NCBI GenBank assembly: GCA_026391455.1
Contig: JAPLEH010000035.1
Coordinates: 62,001 to 126,000 of the forward strand
Direction: 5' to 3'
Source of the DNA: Bacteroidota bacterium
GTDB taxonomy: Bacteria > Bacteroidota > Bacteroidia > Chitinophagales > Chitinophagaceae
Length of the DNA stretch: 64,000 nucleotides
Below are positions 19,561 through 29,382 of the stretch, piece by piece; within the stretch, counting starts at the first letter, position 1; each line of letters starts with the position of its first letter. The notes under the pieces were generated by a model. It saw nothing but the letters and a program-made list of their open reading frames with translations, was not told the DNA's origin and did not search any database. The position numbers and the translations under genes were made by a program.

Positions 19561-19639
19561 GTTTCAGCGTAGTGCCTATTGCCAAACAAGTAATCTTATA
19601 TTGAAAAAACTGTAGTAATGAAAGATCTGTGAAATGATG

Positions 19640-19744
19640 TTATAGGATCACCGCCAGCAATGCGATCGCAGATGCCAATACAAGAAACATGAGGAGGTCT
19701 ATCCACATATCTTTCCTGTCTTTTATTTTGGGACGCAATTTCAT
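19640..19744 (-). CDS. possible 34-residue single-pass membrane protein
   Basis: The ATG at 19744 opens a 34-codon frame: a basic N-terminus (MKLRPKIKDRKDMW) then one helix rich in Leu, Ala and Val to the C-terminus, an N-in/C-out topology. A TTACTTTG element, one base off TAnnTTTG, lies four to eleven bases upstream on the minus strand, which would give an almost leaderless mRNA. The frame can extend upstream to 19918, but that part looks non-coding. The rest of 19745-20533 holds no gene I can support; it is AT-rich sequence ahead of the sensor kinase. Confidence 0.35.
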   Translation of the reverse strand: MKLRPKIKDRKDMWIDLLMFLVLASAIALLAVIL

Positions 19745-20533
19745 ACTGCAAAGTAAAGAGACTGTGCTTCGCAGCCGCTGCTTATTTATTAAAAGGCTGC
19801 CCTCGCTTAGTAAGCGGGACTTACATGCAAATATGAATAACGAAAAGTTTATGCAAAATAAGAGTAAATTCTTATTGACGCTACGCAATAGGGTACAACA
19901 TAAAAATGTACGTAGCATTACCGGCCAATACCTTTTACATAACCTTGAATAAGGTATGTTGATATATCATTATTGAGTATGATGCTTCGTCGGTATAGTC
20001 GTTAAAACCTATAAATAAAAATGATCATCTTTCTGTTATTCTTCTTTTTTCTGTACCAGGCAGCATGTTAAGGGTATGGTCGTTAATAGCAGATGCCGTG
20101 AATGGAACAACTCCCTGTTTCTCATTCCTGCTGTTATATAAGGGAATACCGGCTGGCAATCAGCCGCATTTTGCTCAGTGCAACAGTACCGAGGAATTGA
20201 AAGTAGTTCTTCAACAACCTATAATATACCGACATTGTGTAGCTCGCCCATCGAATTACAGCAGGCATTAACTCCGGATAATTGCACCCTATGCATAGTT
20301 TATACACCAGGGGATGTATACTTGAAAATAAGATCCGGGATCCCTGTGATTTTAACTTTGGCAGCAGTACTGTAATACCGTTTGCAGCGGAACCAGAATA
20401 AAGTCAGGTAGTGTAAGACCGTTCAATCGGCAGGAGCAACCGGAGAATAATAAGAAAAAGATGAGTTGTTGTTTTTCAATATATTAGGCTTTTATTCCGC
20501 TGGTATCCTGCCGGTGAGTTTTAAATAAAAGGC

Positions 20534-23500
20534 TTGAGAAAAGTAGTTACGATATGGGTATGCATCTGCGTTTGGGCCTCCGCAACGGGCCAGCGGAATA
20601 TCGTATTCCAGCACCTGAGCACGGCCAATGGACTTTCCTACCTCGGTGTAAATGATATCTGCACGGATCAGAAAGGTAATCTCTGGATAGGTACGGGCAA
20701 TGGTCTCAATGTATTCAATGGCAAAACCAATGATAAATATTTTGCCAATGAATACCCTGCCCTGCAAAGCAGTAACGTATCGCAAGTGGTGTGCGACAGC
20801 AGCAACAGGGTTTGGGTACTTACACAAGGAGGCTACCTCACCTTGTTTGATCAGCAGCGTAAACTGCACCGCCTGGCAATCTATGAAAACAAAAAACATG
20901 TAAAAGTACTTCGGATCGTACGTACACCGGCGGGCCGTGTGTATTTGTATACCCCGGGAGGGAATTATTCATTAGCTGCTTCCGGCAATGCAGAACAGGC
21001 AGATTCGCTCACCAATTCGTATTTTCTTTTTCAGCCTCTGCTGGATTATGCTAAGTTCAATATGAAAGGGAAAGGTCCTAACTGGCCGTATTGTTTCAAT
21101 GAAGATTATTACTTGCTTACATACAGGGATGAAATGCTGAAAGTAAATCTTCGCACCAACCGGGTGGAGGAAAGAATTTTGTTGCCGGGTGTAAAAGTAC
21201 TTTGCCCATGGGGAAAGCGGGAAATGCTGTATTATGATATGGTGCATAAAGAGGTGAAAGCAATAGACCTGAACACTATGCAGGCCCGCCTCCCGTTCAA
21301 CGGAATAAAGGACCAGTATGAAAAAGTGTTAAGCGCTGCTGTCAGTAGTGCAGCCATGATCAACGACCGGCAGGTATTGCTTACAACAGAGAATGAGGGT
21401 TTTTTTATTTATGATACAATCAGCAGGCAACTCACCAATTATCGTCACTCCATCGAAGATCCCTCCTCGCTGGGCAATAACACCCTCTCAGGTGTTACCG
21501 TCGGACTAAAAGGATGGGTATTCCTGATTTGTAATCCTTCGGGCATCAGTTATTTCAATACCCGTGATTTTATCGGAAATAAACAGGTCTTTTCAGATGG
21601 AAAGGGAAGTGCATTTGATGGATATGTATCGGGTATTGCCACCGCCGACAACAACACATACTTCATCGGTACCAGCCAGGGTATGCTGGAATGGAAACGG
21701 AATACCAACCGTACCCGGTTCATTGATTTTAAAGACAATAATGGCCAATCGCTGTTTGATGACGGCGAAGTGTTTTCCATTGTGATTGATAAAAAAAACA
21801 GGATATGGGCAACTACGTTGAATAAAGGCCTGGTCGTAATGGACGGCACACACCGGCTGATCCGTCATTTTACCAGTAGTGGACAGGGTCCTCATTCGCT
21901 AAATTTCAGAAGGGTTACCCAACTGGTGCTTGCACCCGATGGACAAGTATGGGCATGTGGCAGAAACGGAATCGCACGAATCAATCCCGATAACTGGGAA
22001 GTGGATAACCTGGCCAACACAGCTCTACAAAGAATAGATTCCCTGTTTTGTTCCCCGTTTTTATTTTCAGACAACGATAATCTGTGGATTGCCACCTCTG
22101 CCCCCGGCCTTTTTCATTATACCATTTCCACCAATAAGCTGGAAGAGATCAGCGCCTTGAGCGGTCCAAATTATCCGGGTATCTTCTCCCTCAATGCAGA
22201 TGCACAAAAGAATATATATGCAGGTACCCGAAAAGGGTTGTATATCCTATTTCGCGATGGACGTATTAAAACCATTACTCAAAAGGACGGCTTATTGATC
22301 GACCGGGCAGAAGGTCTGTTGCAGGATGAGCACGGTCGTATGTGGATCGGCAATGATATTGGGCTGGCCTGTTACAACCCGGCCGATTCCAGTCTCCGCA
22401 CATTCGATGAACGTTATGGATTAAGCATATATGGATTCAGGGTGGGTTCTTATTTTCAAACCCCGAATGGCGAATTCATTTTCGGTACGCCAAGAGGTTT
22501 ACAGTATTTTCATCCGGACTCCCTGTTTAATAAACGGATCAGCATCAATGTATCGGTGACCAAAATGGAGACCCGCAAACTATCCACATCTATTACTGGC
22601 TCAGGTATCTATCAGCTTTCGGCCACTGATGATCAGGTCACTTTTTATTTCGGCACCGTAGATTACAGCCCACACCTTCGCACCTATTATGAGTATAAAC
22701 TGGAAGGACTTGATCCTGATTGGATACAGGTGGCCGATCAGAATTTAGTGCGTTATAATTCCCTTGCCCACGGAAAATATACATTCAGGGTGCGCGTCAG
22801 CAATGACCGAATGAACTGGCAGGAAGGAGACAATGCCGTTACCATCGTAATAGCGACTCCCTTGGTGAAGACATTATGGTTCCGTTTATTGGGTATTTTG
22901 TTCTGCATACTTCTCATCGGCATCGTAATAAACTATTATCGCAGGCGACAAGACGAAAAACGAAGCCGGCTGGAAGCCGAACTCGTCATCACTTATTTTG
23001 CATCACAGATCAATAGTCATAATAATACAGATGATATGCTGTGGGATGTGGCCCGCAACTGCATCAGCAAACTCCATTTCCAGGATTGTGTGATCTACCT
23101 GATCAATGCACAGGGGGATAAGCTGGTACAAAAAGCGGCGCATGGCCCCAAGAATGCAGTCGATTTTACGATCAGCCGCCCGATCGAGATACCCATCGGC
23201 ACCGGTATTACGGGTACCGTGGCAAAGACAGGCAAACCTGAAATGGTGAATGATACGAGAAACGACAGCCGCTATATCGTGGATGATGAACGCAGGAGTT
23301 CAGAAATAGCCGTACCGATTTTTATCAACAACAAAGTAGTGGGCGTAATAGACAGCGAACACCGGCAAAAGAATTTTTTTACACAAAGTCATCTTACCAT
23401 TTTACAGACCATTGCTGCACTTTGTGCTAATCAGATACAAAAGACGCGGGCCGAAGAGGAAAGGCAGAAAGCTACCATTGAACTACTGGAGAATAAACAA

Positions 23501-24145
23501 AAAGCTATTGAAAGCAGGTTGCAGAGCTTGCGGTTGCAAATGAACCCGCATTTCCTGTTCAATGCACTCAACTCTATACAACAAATGATACTGGCCAATG
23601 AAGAGATGGTGGCTACCAAATATTTATCCCGGTTTTCCAAATTGCTCCGGGCGGTACTCATTCACAGCGATAAAGAATCCATTTCCCTGAAAGATGAGAT
23701 CGAAATATTAAAAATGTATGTGGAACTGGAATCAGTTCGTTTCAGGAATGCATTCAGTTATACCATTACCTGCGATGAAAACCTGGAAACGGAAGAAATA
23801 AAGATCCCCACCCTCTTGGTGCAGCCTTTTGTGGAGAATGCCATCTGGCATGGACTGATGCACAAAGAAGGTAACCGGATACTCACCATCAGCTTTAGTG
23901 AAAAAGGAAACCTGCTCCAATGTATCATAGAAGATAATGGTGTGGGACGCAAAAAAGCTAAAGAAGCTGGACAGGCATCCGGACAAGATAAGAAACATAC
24001 CAGCCGGGGCATTGCAGTTTCAGAAGAAAGACTAAAGACATTGAAAACACCCTCGTGTCAGCCCGGTACGTTACAGATCAACGACCTGGAAGGACCCGAC
24101 GGAGAAGCATTGGGTACACAGGTAATCATTAATTTCCCCATATAA
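20534..24145 (+). CDS. two-component propeller sensor histidine kinase (LytS/HisKA-less type) with GAF domain
   Basis: Membrane sensor of 1203 residues. Order: signal peptide ending ATGQ (about 1-20); two seven-bladed Reg_prop propellers (about 25-690) with repeats such as GLSYLGVNDICTDQKGNLWIG; a Y_Y_Y domain (about 700-775); one membrane helix (about 782-802); coiled linker; GAF domain (about 820-965); then a His_kinase domain with RLQMNPHFLFNALNSIQQ (phospho-acceptor His near 1002) and the ENAIWHGL N-box. A separate receiver follows 11 bases downstream. The start is TTG at 20534: a stop lies four codons upstream and no nearby ATG is in frame. The ligand is unknown. Confidence 0.9.
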   Translation: MRKVVTIWVCICVWASATGQRNIVFQHLSTANGLSYLGVNDICTDQKGNLWIGTGNGLNVFNGKTNDKYFANEYPALQSSNVSQVVCDSSNRVWVLTQGGYLTLFDQQRKLHRLAIYENKKHVKVLRIVRTPAGRVYLYTPGGNYSLAASGNAEQADSLTNSYFLFQPLLDYAKFNMKGKGPNWPYCFNEDYYLLTYRDEMLKVNLRTNRVEERILLPGVKVLCPWGKREMLYYDMVHKEVKAIDLNTMQARLPFNGIKDQYEKVLSAAVSSAAMINDRQVLLTTENEGFFIYDTISRQLTNYRHSIEDPSSLGNNTLSGVTVGLKGWVFLICNPSGISYFNTRDFIGNKQVFSDGKGSAFDGYVSGIATADNNTYFIGTSQGMLEWKRNTNRTRFIDFKDNNGQSLFDDGEVFSIVIDKKNRIWATTLNKGLVVMDGTHRLIRHFTSSGQGPHSLNFRRVTQLVLAPDGQVWACGRNGIARINPDNWEVDNLANTALQRIDSLFCSPFLFSDNDNLWIATSAPGLFHYTISTNKLEEISALSGPNYPGIFSLNADAQKNIYAGTRKGLYILFRDGRIKTITQKDGLLIDRAEGLLQDEHGRMWIGNDIGLACYNPADSSLRTFDERYGLSIYGFRVGSYFQTPNGEFIFGTPRGLQYFHPDSLFNKRISINVSVTKMETRKLSTSITGSGIYQLSATDDQVTFYFGTVDYSPHLRTYYEYKLEGLDPDWIQVADQNLVRYNSLAHGKYTFRVRVSNDRMNWQEGDNAVTIVIATPLVKTLWFRLLGILFCILLIGIVINYYRRRQDEKRSRLEAELVITYFASQINSHNNTDDMLWDVARNCISKLHFQDCVIYLINAQGDKLVQKAAHGPKNAVDFTISRPIEIPIGTGITGTVAKTGKPEMVNDTRNDSRYIVDDERRSSEIAVPIFINNKVVGVIDSEHRQKNFFTQSHLTILQTIAALCANQIQKTRAEEERQKATIELLENKQKAIESRLQSLRLQMNPHFLFNALNSIQQMILANEEMVATKYLSRFSKLLRAVLIHSDKESISLKDEIEILKMYVELESVRFRNAFSYTITCDENLETEEIKIPTLLVQPFVENAIWHGLMHKEGNRILTISFSEKGNLLQCIIEDNGVGRKKAKEAGQASGQDKKHTSRGIAVSEERLKTLKTPSCQPGTLQINDLEGPDGEALGTQVIINFPI

Positions 24146-24156
24146 ATCATACCGAT

Positions 24157-24897
24157 ATGCTGAAAGCACTACTCATAGACGATGAAGAAAGGGCCACTGA
24201 TTCCCTTCGGCTGATGATCGAAAAAATGGTTCCTGCCATACAGCAGGTGATGGTATGCAATGATCCGCGCAATGCAGCGGCGCTGATCAGTGAATTCAAA
24301 CCCGGACTGGTATTTCTCGATATACAAATGCCGCACCTGAATGGCTTTCAATTACTGGACCAGATCCCTAATAAAGATTTCAAACTCATTTTTACCACGG
24401 CGTATAATGAATATGCCATACAGGCTATTCGATTCAGTGCATTTGATTACCTGCTGAAGCCGGTGGATGTGGAAGAACTACAGACAGCAGTAGAACGTTT
24501 TCTGGAAACACAGCAGGATTACAAAGAACAGTTTGACCTGTTGAAAAACATAATGCATAATATGGAAGCTCCTTCTTCCGACGAATTCCGACTGGCCCTG
24601 CCTACCAAAGAGGGGGTGCATTTTTTGTTTCCCCAGGACATCATCCGGTGTGAAGCAATCGGTAATTACACCCGGTTTCATTTAAAAGATAAGCCCGTCT
24701 GTATCATATCCAAAACCCTTGGCGAGTATGATGCCCTGCTGTCGCCCCACCATTTTATACGCACACACAAAAGCCATCTGGTGAACCGGAAATATATATC
24801 CTTTGTTGATCATGATGGTTTTGCTGTATTGAAAGACGGTTCGAAAGTGGAGGTGAGCCGCCGCCGGAAAGAAGAAGTGATGGCTGCACTGAAGTAA
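24157..24897 (+). CDS. LytTR family response regulator
   Basis: DNA-binding partner of the upstream kinase. The 246-residue product has an N-terminal receiver (about 2-120) with the acidic pair IDDEE, phospho-acceptor Asp in LVFLDIQMPH (about residue 55), FTTAYNEYAIQA and the LLKPVD lysine. A C-terminal LytTR domain (about 145-246) contains CEAIGNYTRFHL and FIRTHKSHLVN. The 11-base gap to the kinase gene indicates one transcript. Confidence 0.95.
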   Translation: MLKALLIDDEERATDSLRLMIEKMVPAIQQVMVCNDPRNAAALISEFKPGLVFLDIQMPHLNGFQLLDQIPNKDFKLIFTTAYNEYAIQAIRFSAFDYLLKPVDVEELQTAVERFLETQQDYKEQFDLLKNIMHNMEAPSSDEFRLALPTKEGVHFLFPQDIIRCEAIGNYTRFHLKDKPVCIISKTLGEYDALLSPHHFIRTHKSHLVNRKYISFVDHDGFAVLKDGSKVEVSRRRKEEVMAALK

Positions 24898-24998
24898 ACG
24901 CCCATCTTGGTCACCGTTCAGTAATTATCCAATACCGCTGACTCAGTTTTGAAAGATCGCATCATTTTTCCATCGTTTATTTGTGTAAACATTAATCA

Positions 24999-25493
24999 AT
25001 GGCAAATTATTATCCACTGGCTGCCGGCAATGAATGGACCTATAAACAAAAGGACGGCAGCACCTATGTGAATAAAGTAACCGGAGTAGCGGGGGATAAT
25101 TATACTATGCATAACAGTGCAGCCAATACCAGCAGCGTGGTAAAAGTGGATGGTACGAAGATCAGTACTGATGCACTCGAAGCAGGTAGCTTTAGCTTAT
25201 GGCTGGCCAATGACCTGAACAAAGGCGATACCTGGGAAATTAATTTCAAAGCGAACGGGCTGGATTGTATTCTCATCATGACGGTAAAAGATACCGGTAT
25301 CAGCAAGGAAGTGGAAGGAAAGAATTACAGCAATGTGCTATTTATAGAAGCAGAAAACAAGATATCGATGAATGGAAGCATATTGCCACTCAATTTTTTT
25401 ACCCAATACTATTATGCAGACGGAACGGGATTAATTCTAACTACTTCATCAGCCGGCGATATACATGCGCTGGTTAATTGTGTACTTCATTAA
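24999..25493 (+). CDS. hypothetical protein, 164 aa
   Basis: Soluble 164-residue product starting MANYYPLAAGNEWTYKQKDG with no signal peptide. It has beta-rich, Thr/Asn-rich composition, with a regular alternation that suggests a beta-barrel or sandwich. The opening YYPLAAGNEWTY resembles the first strand of secreted Bacteroidota proteins described only as domains of unknown function. It may be a target of the two-component system 101 bases upstream, but nothing proves this. A terminator follows. Confidence 0.65.
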   Translation: MANYYPLAAGNEWTYKQKDGSTYVNKVTGVAGDNYTMHNSAANTSSVVKVDGTKISTDALEAGSFSLWLANDLNKGDTWEINFKANGLDCILIMTVKDTGISKEVEGKNYSNVLFIEAENKISMNGSILPLNFFTQYYYADGTGLILTTSSAGDIHALVNCVLH

Positions 25494-25518
25494 CCATTAA
25501 CCATAAACACCTGTCCAC

Positions 25519-25549
25519 AACTGCCCGGTTCTTCCGGGCAGTTTTTTTT
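25519..25549 (+). terminator. rho-independent terminator
   Basis: AACTGCCCGG-TTCT-TCCGGGCAGTT, a stem of about ten pairs, is followed by a T-run. It closes the gene at 24999-25493 and faces the convergent transglutaminase gene. Confidence 0.85.
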
Positions 25550-25565
25550 GTTTCTTTCTGCTGGC

Positions 25566-26525
25566 TCACTGCTGTTGCTGCATCTCCATAAAACGGCGAT
25601 AGGAATTGTTTTCAGCCGTTGCTGCTGTATGTACCTGGTAAGAAAATACAGGTGTTTCAGCAGCAGTATCGCCGCCCTGATCACCATTGCCGATTATTAC
25701 CGATACTTCCAGTCTATGCTCAGACGATCCTTTGTAGGTGCCTTTTACCGGGGTGCAATCGGTGAAACTCCGGCCCACAGCCAACCGCACATGCCGGTCA
25801 CTCGCAATACAATTATTGGTGGGGTCAAGCCCCAGCCAGCCATAGAAAGGAATATAGGCTTCCACCCAGGCATGCGTGGCTCCTTCTCCCCGGAGTTCAT
25901 GATTTTTGGGACAGATATAACCGCTTACATAACGGGCAGGTATACCCGAAAATCGCAGCATCACCAGCAGCACGTGGGCAAAATCCTGGCAAACACCGGC
26001 TTTCAGTTTCCAGATTTCATCCGCCTTAGTTTCTACATTGGTCACACCTTTTTTGTATTCGAAATGCTGGTACACGTATGCCGACATGGCTGCTGCTGTT
26101 TCAAAGGGGGTGGCCGTTTTCTGTATAAAGGAATCCACCAGCGCATGTATCTCCTCCATACATTCTCCCTGTTCCTGAAACATGAAATCCATGTAGGGGA
26201 ATTCTTCCCGCGCGAGTGCCAGGTTTTCCCATTGCACGTTCACCGGTTCGGTGGGTGCAGGCAATGGCGTTTCCTGTACCACCACGTCGATCTGTGATTC
26301 AATCGTAAGTTCGGTATGTGGTTTTATGAGGGAGAAAATACCCACCCGGTTTCCAAAATAATCAGTAAAGACCTCCACGGATGGATGTTGCGTAATCAGC
26401 AGTTCATGCTTTTTCACTTCCTGCCTTTCATCATCTACGGGGAAAAGCATCACCTGGTTGGCACTGTCAATCACCGGGGAAGGGTAGGTGTAGCGGGTAA
26501 TATGTTTAATATGATATTCAGCCAT
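25566..26525 (-). CDS. transglutaminase-like protein
   Basis: The 319-residue product has an N-terminal bacterial transglutaminase-like domain (MAEYHIKHITRYTYPSPV start) and a transglutaminase core with the catalytic Cys in KAGVCQDFAHVLLVMLR (about 165), His in GEGATHAWVEAYIP and Asp in GLDPTNN. The frame extends upstream to 26558, which would overlap the next gene; the ATG at 26525 matches the family start. It is the last of a three-gene set with the alpha-E and ATP-grasp genes, a conserved association proposed (Iyer, Aravind and colleagues) to make or process peptide modifications. The true substrate is unknown. Confidence 0.88.
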   Translation of the reverse strand: MAEYHIKHITRYTYPSPVIDSANQVMLFPVDDERQEVKKHELLITQHPSVEVFTDYFGNRVGIFSLIKPHTELTIESQIDVVVQETPLPAPTEPVNVQWENLALAREEFPYMDFMFQEQGECMEEIHALVDSFIQKTATPFETAAAMSAYVYQHFEYKKGVTNVETKADEIWKLKAGVCQDFAHVLLVMLRFSGIPARYVSGYICPKNHELRGEGATHAWVEAYIPFYGWLGLDPTNNCIASDRHVRLAVGRSFTDCTPVKGTYKGSSEHRLEVSVIIGNGDQGGDTAAETPVFSYQVHTAATAENNSYRRFMEMQQQQ

Positions 26526-26544
26526 AGGTAAACGATCAGAAAAT

Positions 26545-27480
26545 TCAGGAGTTGCCAAAATAATATTGATTTAATGCACCAGCAATACCAATCAGTTCCT
26601 GCCGGGTGTTGAGTAAAAAGTTTCGGAGGCCCTCACTGTCGGAGAGTCGGAGCTGGCTGTATTTTACATTATTGGAAGCCCGGCCAATCAGGAATTCCAG
26701 TTGTTTATAGCTCTCGGGCAAACTTTGTAATTCCAGCCGCTCGAAATAGCGGAACAACTGCCGCAGGCAATAATAAATGGAATGCGGAAAACTATCGCTG
26801 TGAATCACCTGCTCCAGTACATGATCTGCACGGAAATTGCCGCGATGTGTTTTCAGATACAGTTCATATCCCGACAGCGAATACAACAGATAGCGCAATG
26901 CCGGCACATCCACCGGTTGTTCGAGCTGGTAATCGAGTTCAGTAAGTTTGATATGCAGCATGTCGGCAGACAGGATGGCCCTTTCCAGAAATTTTCCGAG
27001 GTTCAGGTAGTTGAATCCTTCACCCCGGGCCATTGTAATATCTACGGTGCCATGATAAAGTAACCCATGGTGAATAAGTGTATCGAGCGCCGTTACCGGA
27101 TCACCATATTCAATATTGTACTGCACCTGCTTGTCGCGTATCAGGTGGTGATAATCATTAAGGCACTGCCATACTTCTTTGGTAATATGGTCCTGCACCG
27201 CACGTGCATTCTCTCTGGCCCGGGTGATATTGTTGATGACGGAAGCTCCGTTGTTTTTTTCCAGCAACACATGATGCAATACTTTCACGGATTGGTTACC
27301 AATGGCCGCCACTTCTTCCGGCGGGGCATCGCTGTAATTGCGGAGCAGGGCCTGCCAGGTAAAGTCCTTTACTTCATCCTGCGAAGAAATATAATTCGTA
27401 CGCAATATCCGCAACATACCATTGGTGCGCTCCATATAGCGTGCAAGCCAGAAAACAGAATCAGCAACGCGGCTCAGCAT
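26545..27480 (-). CDS. alpha-E domain-containing protein
   Basis: The 311-residue, mainly helical product opens MLSRVADSVFWLARYMERTN, the signature of the alpha-E domain. This domain occurs almost only beside circularly permuted ATP-grasp and transglutaminase genes and has no proven reaction. The gene lies 19 bases upstream of the transglutaminase start, so the two are surely co-transcribed. The partner ATP-grasp gene is separated from it by a 384-base repeat region. Confidence 0.9.
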   Translation of the reverse strand: MLSRVADSVFWLARYMERTNGMLRILRTNYISSQDEVKDFTWQALLRNYSDAPPEEVAAIGNQSVKVLHHVLLEKNNGASVINNITRARENARAVQDHITKEVWQCLNDYHHLIRDKQVQYNIEYGDPVTALDTLIHHGLLYHGTVDITMARGEGFNYLNLGKFLERAILSADMLHIKLTELDYQLEQPVDVPALRYLLYSLSGYELYLKTHRGNFRADHVLEQVIHSDSFPHSIYYCLRQLFRYFERLELQSLPESYKQLEFLIGRASNNVKYSQLRLSDSEGLRNFLLNTRQELIGIAGALNQYYFGNS

Positions 27481-27524
27481 ATATATTATTTATAGACATC
27501 AATAAATTTTATTCCCTAAAAACA

Positions 27525-27864
27525 CCCTGTATTTAATTTCCACATTTCCACATCAGCACATTATCTAATTATCAGGTCTCCCACAAAGCACACAAAGAAC
27601 ACCAAGAAATGCCCTGTATTTCATTCCCACATCATCACATTATCTAATTATCAGTTCTCCCACAAAGCACAAAAAGAACACAAAGGAATGCCCTGTATTT
27701 AATTTCCACATTTCCACATCACCACATTATCTAATTATCTGTATTCCATTAGCACATTAGCAAATTAGCATATCAGCTCATTCTCTGTATTTCATTTTCA
27801 CATTTCCAAATCATCACATTTCCACATAGTATTCAATTATCAAATTATCACATTATCACATTAT
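27525..27864. repeat. tandem 79-87 base repeats merging into octamer arrays
   Basis: Three copies begin CCCTGTATTT at 27525, 27612 and 27691; the first two are 87 and 79 bases long and each ends near CACAAAG...AATG. Within and after them run octamers of the form ATCNNATT or AGCNNATT, such as AGCACATT, AGCAAATT, ATCACATT and ATCTAATT, up to the stop codon of the ATP-grasp gene. The block separates two genes of one probable operon. No reading frame worth calling is present. Confidence 0.85.
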
Positions 27865-29310
27865 CTAATTAATAACCCATGTATCCTTACTCCCCCCTCC
27901 CTGCGATGAATTCACCACCAGCGAACCTTCTTTCAGTGCCACACGGGTAAGACCACCCGGCACAATGTCGATCCCATCCGGACCGTATAAAGCATAAGGC
28001 CGCAGATCCACCCGCCGTGGTTGCAGCATGCCGTTGATATAACAGGGTGCAGATGATAAGCTTATAATAGGTTGCGCGATAAAACTCCGCGGATCTTCTT
28101 CTATCGCTGCTTTGAATTCATCCATCTGCTGCGGTGTGGCAGCGCTGCCGATCAGCATGCCATACCCGCCGGATTCATTCGTTTTTTTGATTACCATCTG
28201 ATCCATCTTTTCATATACCAGCTTGCGGTTTTCGGGTATACCTAACTGATAGGTGGGCACATTCTTCAGAATCGGCTCTTCATTCAGGTAATATTTGATC
28301 ATGTCCGGTACATAGGAATACACGGCTTTATCATCTGCCACCCCGTTGCCCATGGCATTCACAATGGCCACATGTCCCATCCGGTAGGCCCCGTATATAC
28401 CCGGCACTCCCAGCATACTGTCGGGGCGAAAGACCAGCGGATCAATAAAATCATCATCCACCCGCCGATAGATCACATCTACTTGTTTAAGTCCTGTGGT
28501 GGTCTTCATATATACCCGGTGATTCTCCACCACCAGATCACTTCCCTCCACCAGTTCAATACCCATGAGGCGGGCCAGCGTGGTATGTTCAAAATAAGCA
28601 GAATTATATATACCCGGGGTCAGCAGTACCACAGTGGGGTCGCTCTTTTGACGGTTGGATAAAGCCATCAGGTTTTTGAGCAACAGATCCGGATAATCTT
28701 TTACCGACCGTACATTATTACGGGGCAACAGGTCCGGAAAAATGCGATAGGTAATGCTGCGGTTCTCCAGCATATATGAAACACCCGAAGGGGTGCGGAG
28801 ATTATCTTCCAGTACATAATAAGTGCCATCATGATCGCGTATTAAATCAATACCGGAGATATGGGTATAAATATCAAAGGGTACCTCCACGTTTACCATC
28901 TGCCTTACAAAATTGGGGCAGGAGTAAATCAACCTCGCTGGTACGATACCGTCTTTAATAATGAACTGTTGGTGATAAATATCTTTCAGAAAAATATTGA
29001 GTGCTTTCAACCGCTGTTTGATCCCCGCTTCGATATGTTTCCATTCGGCGGCTTCGAGAATACGGGGAATAATATCGAAGGGAAATATTTTTTCGATTCC
29101 TTCCCCGCTGCTGTATACGGTAAAGGTGATGCCCTGGCTCATGAAGAGTTTGCGGGCCAGTTCATCTTTGTGCGACATTTCTTCGGACGATAAATTCTGT
29201 ATCGCCGCCACAAATTGCTGGTAAACGGGGCGTATGCTGCCATTGGCAAACATTTCATCCCACACACGGGGTTGTTCGTGATAATTGGCCAGTAAAGAAT
29301 GTCCTTCCAT
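27865..29310 (-). CDS. circularly permuted ATP-grasp type 2 protein
   Basis: The 481-residue product belongs to the CP_ATPgrasp_2 family. Recognisable parts are the N-terminal YHEQPRVWDEMF, DIYTHISGIDLIRDHDGTYYVLEDNLRTPSG (about 150-180, in part the ATP/Mg loop) and TNESGGYGMLIG near residue 375. Family members are predicted amide ligases that would add amino acids to a peptide or small molecule, working with the alpha-E and transglutaminase-like proteins encoded downstream. The product is unknown. Confidence 0.9.
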   Translation of the reverse strand: MEGHSLLANYHEQPRVWDEMFANGSIRPVYQQFVAAIQNLSSEEMSHKDELARKLFMSQGITFTVYSSGEGIEKIFPFDIIPRILEAAEWKHIEAGIKQRLKALNIFLKDIYHQQFIIKDGIVPARLIYSCPNFVRQMVNVEVPFDIYTHISGIDLIRDHDGTYYVLEDNLRTPSGVSYMLENRSITYRIFPDLLPRNNVRSVKDYPDLLLKNLMALSNRQKSDPTVVLLTPGIYNSAYFEHTTLARLMGIELVEGSDLVVENHRVYMKTTTGLKQVDVIYRRVDDDFIDPLVFRPDSMLGVPGIYGAYRMGHVAIVNAMGNGVADDKAVYSYVPDMIKYYLNEEPILKNVPTYQLGIPENRKLVYEKMDQMVIKKTNESGGYGMLIGSAATPQQMDEFKAAIEEDPRSFIAQPIISLSSAPCYINGMLQPRRVDLRPYALYGPDGIDIVPGGLTRVALKEGSLVVNSSQGGGSKDTWVIN

Positions 29311-29382
29311 AAAAGAAAAATTAAGGATAGATAGAACCCTGTTTATATTGGCTGGAAGTAATCGTTAAGCAAGAGCGGATTG

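Noticed and set aside
20065-20375. Two overlapping short frames ahead of the sensor kinase
   Set aside because: Composition is not coding-like and no start context is seen.
27525-27864. Tandem repeats as a CRISPR array
   Set aside because: Units are contiguous without unique spacers of constant length, and no cas genes are near.
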